A stretch of DNA of 64,000 bases, from contig CM065882.1 of NCBI GenBank assembly GCA_033439255.1, positions 806,001 through 870,000 of the forward strand. The letters run 5' to 3'. A program made the translations under genes and the position numbers. Positions within the stretch are counted from its first letter, which is position 1. Each line of letters opens with the position of its first letter. The notes under the pieces were generated by a model, which worked only from the letters and a program-made list of their open reading frames with translations, was not told where the DNA came from and made no database searches. This document shows, in pieces, positions 58,450-64,000 of the stretch. The stretch is from Hericium rajendrae. Taxonomy: Eukaryota > Basidiomycota > Agaricomycetes > Russulales > Hericiaceae.

Positions 58450-59806
58450 TTATCGCGACCCGATTGACTTCGTCTTTTTCTGCGCGTCATCGAAGCGCCG
58501 TACAATGACGTCGCACTTCGTCACTTTGCAGATATGTTTTGAACCAGACTTGATGGTATCCGAGAACAGAGTCAACCCTGCAGCACGCTCGACAACGTCC
58601 ACTGATAGCCACGATCAGATCATTTGAAAGCACGCGGGTCAGAAGGGTTGAGGCTCACCAGGTACGACGAAGCTCTCGAGAGGGGCCTCGTCTGGGATAA
58701 TGGCATTCGGAAGGACAAATGCGCCGGTCGAGATCTCTGGTATGTGGGGCGTTGAGGGAGATGACGGACGCGAGACAAGGACCACCTTGGCGAAATGGGT
58801 AGGGACTGAGACGTTGGGCGGGTTACCGATCACTTCGTAGGTCTATATCGACGTGTCATTGAGCGGGGGACATGAAGTTCATAACGTTGAAGACTCACGA
58901 CGCGCGATTTGCCATCTGCCCCACGCTGCGGGAGGTATAACGGAACGGTGAAGACGTAGACATCCGAGAAATTGCCTGTCAACCGCCGACACCAGTCTTC
59001 AAGATAGGCCCAGTCTATATTGCATGTACGAATCAGAAGCGCGTCGTCTCGACATATATAGACTCGTACAATGACGGTTGAATCCAGCTCCCACTTGGGG
59101 AGCGATGTTCGAAAGCAGGAAGGTCTCGTTCATGGCTGCCTAAACGCATTAATTTGCTTAGGATTTTAATCGTATACCTCGTGAGATGGAGATACCTGTG
59201 AGGATTTCGCATCGGCAGCAGGCACCATATGGCCACGATCATATCCGCTTCGGAAGTAGTCTTGCAGTTTCGCGCGGAACATTACTGGCAGTGACTCATC
59301 CTCCTGGAAGGTGGATTTTCCGCGGTCGCCCTTCTCCCCATGCGAAGGTGCTTCAGGCCCAGACTTGCCGAGAGACGCGATGGTCAGATGTTCCGCTGTC
59401 TGTGCTATGTCAATAACGGGAGTTCCACAATCGTGATGCGACGCAACGCACCCATGCAGGATGACGCAACCTACGATCATATGCGGCAACATACGCTTTC
59501 CGAACGAGGGTATCGGATATTGGCCCTGTAGAAAAACAGCACTCCACGTCAGCCCTGAAAGACTAAGGCCAATTGCAACGCACCTGGGTTACCATACTTC
59601 AACACGACACTAGAAACTGTGGTTGGTGTCGCAGAGACTATCGCCTTCCCACCTGGCGCGACTTCGACGACCGGCTGGTCAGGCCGAGGTGGCAGCACGG
59701 CAGTGGTTTCTCTTTTCTTCGAAGCGCCGATAGCGGTCGCGATGCCCCCACCGACGGCAGCGCCGACTGCGAAGAATGCCGCACGGACGAGACTTGAGCT
59801 CGGCAT
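58450..59806 (-). CDS. NUC1: Mitochondrial-type DNA/RNA non-specific endonuclease (NUC1/EndoG family)
   Basis: Sugar-non-specific nuclease of the beta-beta-alpha metal class, in yeast held in the mitochondrial intermembrane space. The start at 59806 gives an N-terminal hydrophobic anchor (AAFFAVGAAVGGGIATAI), then VVLKYGNPGPISDTLVRKAY. The catalytic DRGHMVPAADAK has the His base, followed by NETFLLSNIAPQVGAGFNRH and, across an intron, YWAYLEDWCRRL, with the expected metal-binding Asn. The C-terminus includes VYVFTVPLYLP, IGNPPNVSVPTHFAKVVLV and a last exon ending KTKSIGSR at TAA 58450-58452. All key residues are present. About 95 bp separate its stop from that of the convergent methyltransferase. 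Confidence 0.92.
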
Positions 59807-60032
59807 TGGAGAATGCTTGTAGACGTGCGCGAGGATGCACGCCGCAGCGAAATGGTCAAACTGAAGAAACGGAAGCGCAGGGACGGGCGTCTATTCGAAT
59901 CGGGCTAGTTAGCGCCCATGTGTGTACTGCTTCCGAGCCTGCACGACTCGGTGCGGCGCTGCGCCCGCAAACATAACTAGTATAGGTTACGGAACAGAAG
60001 GTGAGTGGCTATGTAGTCTTCTTCTCACCGTC

Positions 60033-61152
60033 ATGCCCTCCAAACGAACTCGCGGTCCTACTCCCTCGTCTGTTAGCGGTGATCCATCCATCCATGCATT
60101 TGAAGCCGCCCAACGGCAGCCCTACTTCCTGGGCTCAGAAGATATCACAGATTCCGTCGATTGGGTGCGCAGCAATCGTGGAGGCTGGATTCTCGTCGAG
60201 AGGGGCTCAGGCAAAGACGGCCTGCCCCCTCGAAAGGCGGAAATCCTGATCGTAGGCAAGATCTCAGGTGACCAATTCTACCTGACTCCCGAGGGGGGAT
60301 GGTCCCCAAGGTTCGGTGCCATGTTCGACCGCGCTTTCTGCCAAAGCAAGGCCAGGGCCAGAATTGTCCGGCCTGATGACGATGTGTACGCCTCCGTGTG
60401 GGATGAAGCCATGGAGAATGCGGCCCATCTTATGAGGTCCACCCTGACGCGACCCTTGGGTAATGCGTTGGTTAATGTAGACACCGATGGCGGATTCTAC
60501 ATGCCAGTTCGCCACTCCGTGTTCGATGTGAGAATCCTGTGTTTGCTTTGTTTGTTATCCAACCTTCTGACCTTGGATCACGTAGTCTTACGACACCAAA
60601 GCAAAGTTCCAACTAGCTTATGATGAACAACAAGGTTCCTCAGACAAACGCATATCCCTTACTGCGTGCTGATGGCTCTGCCTTGCAGCAAACTGCCCCG
60701 ACGAGTGCCTGCTCATGGAGAATCGGCAGTGCTCGACCCCAGATGCGCAGAACGCGCTGCGCGAGCTCATCGCGTCCAACAACAATCCAAACGTCTCGGC
60801 CAAATACCTCGGCCGCGCCATCCCCGTGCACACCGCCGACGGAAATCTCGTACTCCCGCACACCTACGAGACCGTGCTCCGCGGTGCCACGGCCGTGATC
60901 GGCTTCCACGTCCTACACCAGATCATCCCCGAGGCGGACCCCGAGGCGCAGAGCAACCCGAACGTGCAGCCTAAGGATGTGCGGAGGATCTTCAAGGACC
61001 ACTTCTTTGCGGACATCACGAGCATCACGGTGCTGGGCCCGCCGCCGCCTGAGCCGGTGTCGCAGGCGAGGGAGCGCGGGTTTGCGCTGCCGCCGTATTT
61101 GCAGGAGGGCGTGTCTAATGGTCAGCCCCAGAAGAAGACCCGGCGGCGGTAG
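60033..61152 (+). CDS. Unrecognised family, terminal-trio copy 1
   Basis: No known family recognised. Exons 60033-60527, 60586-60634 and 60689-61152 give 335 residues. After a basic start (MPSKRTRGPTPSS) come blocks shared with copies 2 and 3: PYFLGSEDITDSVDWV, GSGKDGLPPRKAEILIVGKI, DQFYLTPEGGWS, KARARIVRPDDDVYASVWDE, YMPVRHSVFD, then YLGRAIPVHTADGNLVLP, VLRGATAVIGFH and RGFALPPYLQ, ending in KKTRRR. No signal peptide or membrane span. The basic termini suggest a nuclear protein. The N-terminal block with Trp and Tyr (GGW..., FYL) could be a small beta-barrel reader; that is a guess. Confidence 0.7.
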
Positions 61153-61872
61153 ATTTCCGCCTTTCATGAGAGAAGTTGAAGTCTGTTGTTTTTAGGTGGT
61201 TTGGTTCTTGCATGCTAATTCGTTGTCTAGGTATCGACAAAGTGTTGTACTTGTATCGTGAGGACTATCTGATTTCATGTTATGTGCTTTCGCTTACGTT
61301 ATGTATTTGCTGTACTATCTGCTTTCCAGTTGATCGTGCTTTCTACAGATCTTTGTTTCGAGCTTGCGATGACGGTGCGTTCCTGCCTGACCCGCATCTC
61401 TCCACCCAGCGTGTTCCTCGCCCTCGCTCGCAGTCTAGATCGAACATCCTGAGCGAGGTGCGGCTTAGTAGAATGCCTTGGTTGCGCAACGTGCGTGTGA
61501 AGCAAGTTCTGCGTGAGGATACACCTGGCCATCATTGGCATCAAGTCTGGGTTGATCGCCAAAACAGCCCTCGCTCCAATGGAATCCGTTTCAACAAGAT
61601 GTACAAGGGCGAAATTAGGTGAACGGCACGCTCTCGGCGGACCTAGATCGAAATAGTACTCGGACAAATTTGGATAGACGTGCATAACTCGAAACTGAAA
61701 GTCGAAACTGAAGCTTGAAAGTTGGAAGAGACGGAGCGCGGCGTACAAGGGCGTCTAATTCCTATGCGGGCCGCTACACTGCCGTTACGCGAATTCGCAC
61801 TGATTGCAACGCTCATGAAACAGCTCACGACATGGAAACTGTACGGCTATCTATCGTCTTTCTGCTACGCTC
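61153..61872. other. Intergenic region
   Basis: About 720 bases between trio copies 1 and 2. No gene seen. Confidence 0.4.
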
Positions 61873-63086
61873 ATGGCCCCCAAGAGGACCCGCAGTCCTA
61901 CGCCAGATTCTGATGCCATATCCATCGACGAAGATTCCCCCATTTCTATCGACGAAGGTGCCTCCATAGCCGCCTTCGAAGACATCCAACAGAGACCCTA
62001 CTTCTTGGGCTCAAAAGGCATACTTGATTCCGTTGAGTGGGTGCGAGAGATTGAAAGCGGTGAAGCTCGGGCGCCTTCAGTGCTCATAGAAAAGGGTTCA
62101 GGGCGCAAAGGTATACCACCTCGAAAGGCGGAAATTCTTAGCGTGGGCAAGGTCTCAACGGACCAATTCTACCTGAACGTTGACGGGGGATGGACCACAA
62201 AATACGCCGACAAATACGAACGTGAATTCTGCCGCACTAAAGCGCGGGCAAGGATCGTCAGACCCGACAACGACGTATATGCCTCTGTCTGGGACAACGC
62301 CATCGATAATTTATTCTCTCTCATGGACTCCCACCGAGCCCGTAACACCAAAGGCATACAGAACTCGTTAGTCGGTGTGGATACAGAGGGAAAAGTGTAC
62401 ATGCCAGTGCGACATTGTGTGTTTGATGTAAGGCCCGCCGCGTCTCTTTGCAGTCTTATCTAACCTTTGTGACATTGGCACCATGCAGAACTATCTGAAT
62501 GAAAAGCAATTTCAATCCGCTCGCACGAAACAGGAGGGTGTGTAGATTTATCATACCTTCCCCCTTATAACGTACATGCCGACAGTTCTTTGTCTCAGCA
62601 GATTGCCTCGACAACTCTTTACTTATGGAAAATTGGGAGTGCAGGACTGAAGATGCTCAAAACGCTCTGAGAGAGCTCATCGCTTCCAATAAGGATTCCC
62701 TAGTTTTACCCAAATATCTTGGACGCGCCATCCCTGTCCATACTGCCGACTTTAACCTTGTCTTGCCGTCCGCATACGAAGAAGTTCTCCGTGGTGCCAC
62801 GGTCGTAATCAGCTTCCACATATCACACCAGGCCTTCGAAGTGCCTGATCTCGAGGCGCGGAAGGAACTTAGGAAGCTCAAGTCCATTCCCAAGCCCAAG
62901 GACGAACCCAAGATCCTCAAGGACCATTATTTCATGGACATCGTAGGGATCACGGTTCTCGGTGCACCGCCGCCGGAACCGGTATCAGAAGCGACAGAAC
63001 GCGGGTTTGCGCTTCCGCCGTATTTACAAGATTTGAATGGCGGTTCGTCGCAACCTCACAAGAAGATCCGACGGCGACGGGGATAG
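61873..63086 (+). CDS. Unrecognised family, terminal-trio copy 2
   Basis: Paralogue of copy 1 with the same three-exon plan: 61873-62427, 62489-62537 and 62602-63086, 362 residues. The middle exon is 49 nt in both genes although the proteins differ there. Shared blocks: PYFLGSKGILDSVEWV, GSGRKGIPPRKAEILSVGKV, DQFYLNVDGGW, KARARIVRPDNDVYASVWDN, YMPVRHCVFD, NALRELIASN, YLGRAIPVHTADFNLVLP, VLRGATVVISFH, GAPPPEPVSEATERGFALPP, and a basic end HKKIRRRRG. It has an extra 20-residue Asp/Ile/Ser stretch near the N-terminus. Confidence 0.7.
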
Positions 63087-63561
63087 ACGTGCTCTCGTGT
63101 GGCATACCACAAGGTTTGAGTTCGTCGTCATCGCGAGGTGTTTTACATTTCTAAATGCTGATTTGCACGCTGTAGATGTTTTAAGTGGTGTTCAAATTCG
63201 TATTCGCTACTTCTTGTCTTGTCTTTGTTTTTATCAACTGTTACAGATTTCGACGCCGTCGTACCTAAATCCTGATACTGGATCATTGGAAAGGTCATGC
63301 AAATGTTATGCGCTTCGAATACGCTATGTGCTTTCGTTATTTGCTTTTGAACTGGTTATGTGCTTTCGACAGATACCTACTTGGGTTGGATGCGTAGAGG
63401 CTATTATGTGATTACCTTTGCACATGCAATAGTCTTCAGGACTCTGTAGACCGGTGACTATCTGCATAGACATTCAAAGGTGCCGTAGACGCCTTTGAAC
63501 GTCGGACTCGAGGAGGAACTGTGACCGCGCGTGGGAAAACGCGATCACGGGACCGCGTCTA
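63087..63561. other. Intergenic region
   Basis: About 475 bases between trio copies 2 and 3. T-rich in the first half; no gene seen. Confidence 0.4.
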
Positions 63562-64000
63562 ATGTCGAACAATCTGACTGCGGCGATTATCGCAGCATCT
63601 CTTCCTCTCACCACCACCACCACCACCACGTCTCCCATGCGGACCCGTAACGCTACATCTGCACCCTCCAGCGGTCCTGTTGCTTCGCAGACACCATCCC
63701 AGGATGTTTTCAACAGGATATTGCAGTCAGATTATTTCCTTGGCTCGTCGACCCTCCAGAGCAGAGTCAAATGGGTGACAGACAGCAAGCGAGTGTGCAA
63801 ACTCGTCGAGAAGAACTCCGGAAAGAACGGAGAGCCTCCAGAGGAAGCCGAAATATGGTGGATCGGCAAAATTCTACCTGACGATTTCTACCTATATGTC
63901 GAAGGCTGCTGGTCCCCATACTATGGGAGCAAATTCAGCATTCCTCTGGAGCAGAGCAAGGCGCGGGGCTATGTTGCCGAACCTGATGACCCAACTTATG
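63562..64000 (+). CDS. Unrecognised family, terminal-trio copy 3 (partial, runs off the window)
   Basis: Open from ATG 63562 to the window end, 146 residues seen. A Thr run (encoded by ACC repeats near 63614-63630) and a Ser/Pro linker precede the family block: DYFLGSSTLQSRVKWV, NSGKNGEPPEEAEIWWIGKI, DDFYLYVEGCWSPYYG and SKARGYVAEPDDPTY, aligned with copies 1 and 2. It is the most diverged of the three, with EEAE replacing RKAE. The 3' part is outside the window. Confidence 0.65.
   Translation, partial: MSNNLTAAIIAASLPLTTTTTTTSPMRTRNATSAPSSGPVASQTPSQDVFNRILQSDYFLGSSTLQSRVKWVTDSKRVCKLVEKNSGKNGEPPEEAEIWWIGKILPDDFYLYVEGCWSPYYGSKFSIPLEQSKARGYVAEPDDPTY

Noticed and set aside
51406-59806. P450, methyltransferase and nearby genes as a secondary-metabolite cluster
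   Set aside because: No synthase, transporter or regulator is present, the P450 looks broken, and the genes between are F-box-like paralogues.

Overview
The window is nuclear DNA of a filamentous basidiomycete, most likely an Agaricomycete. Nearly every gene is split by 45-80 bp GT..AG introns with very short exons, the tRNAs carry small introns next to the anticodon, and several families are typical of mushrooms: F-box/LRR proteins, MGQYW-type proteins, a secreted DUF3455 protein and a heme-thiolate P450. There is no prokaryotic organisation, and I found no LTR element, DNA transposon or CRISPR array.

Left part (0-15 kb): a secreted GH29 alpha-L-fucosidase on the minus strand with tiny exons over its catalytic core; a secreted DUF3455 protein; an intron-containing tRNA-Ala; a PARG-like protein whose catalytic QEE motif looks altered, divergent from an ALYREF/Yra1-like RRM mRNA-export adaptor; a tRNA-Glu; the ER cargo receptor Erv14/cornichon; and an F-box protein.

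Centre (15-32 kb): an expanded family of HSL-type (alpha/beta-hydrolase fold-3) esterases. Four genes run rightwards (A-D) and two leftwards (E, F), followed by a decayed seventh copy. All point inward at one unrelated gene, the RNA exonuclease REX4. A, B and C are direct repeats of a unit of about 2.7 kb that includes the promoter. Copy F has lost conserved active-site residues and one splice donor.

Right-centre (33-51 kb): a conserved cysteine-containing protein of unknown function, a But2-like membrane-anchored protein, an 868-residue membrane-anchored disordered protein, a tRNA-Leu, an Asteroid-type XPG-like protein, a Ser/Pro/Arg-repeat protein, NAD kinase and a second F-box protein.

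Right end (51-64 kb): a cytochrome P450 that looks like a young pseudogene, a tandem pair of MGQYW/F-box-like genes, a SAM-dependent methyltransferase, a mitochondrial-type NUC1/EndoG nuclease, and a tandem trio of an unrecognised family whose third member runs off the window.

The housekeeping genes (REX4, NAD kinase, Erv14, NUC1, Yra1-like, Asteroid) are single copies. They alternate with locally duplicating accessory families (esterases, MGQYW proteins, the terminal trio). The window does not look like one biosynthetic cluster; its main theme is local gene duplication followed by decay of individual copies.
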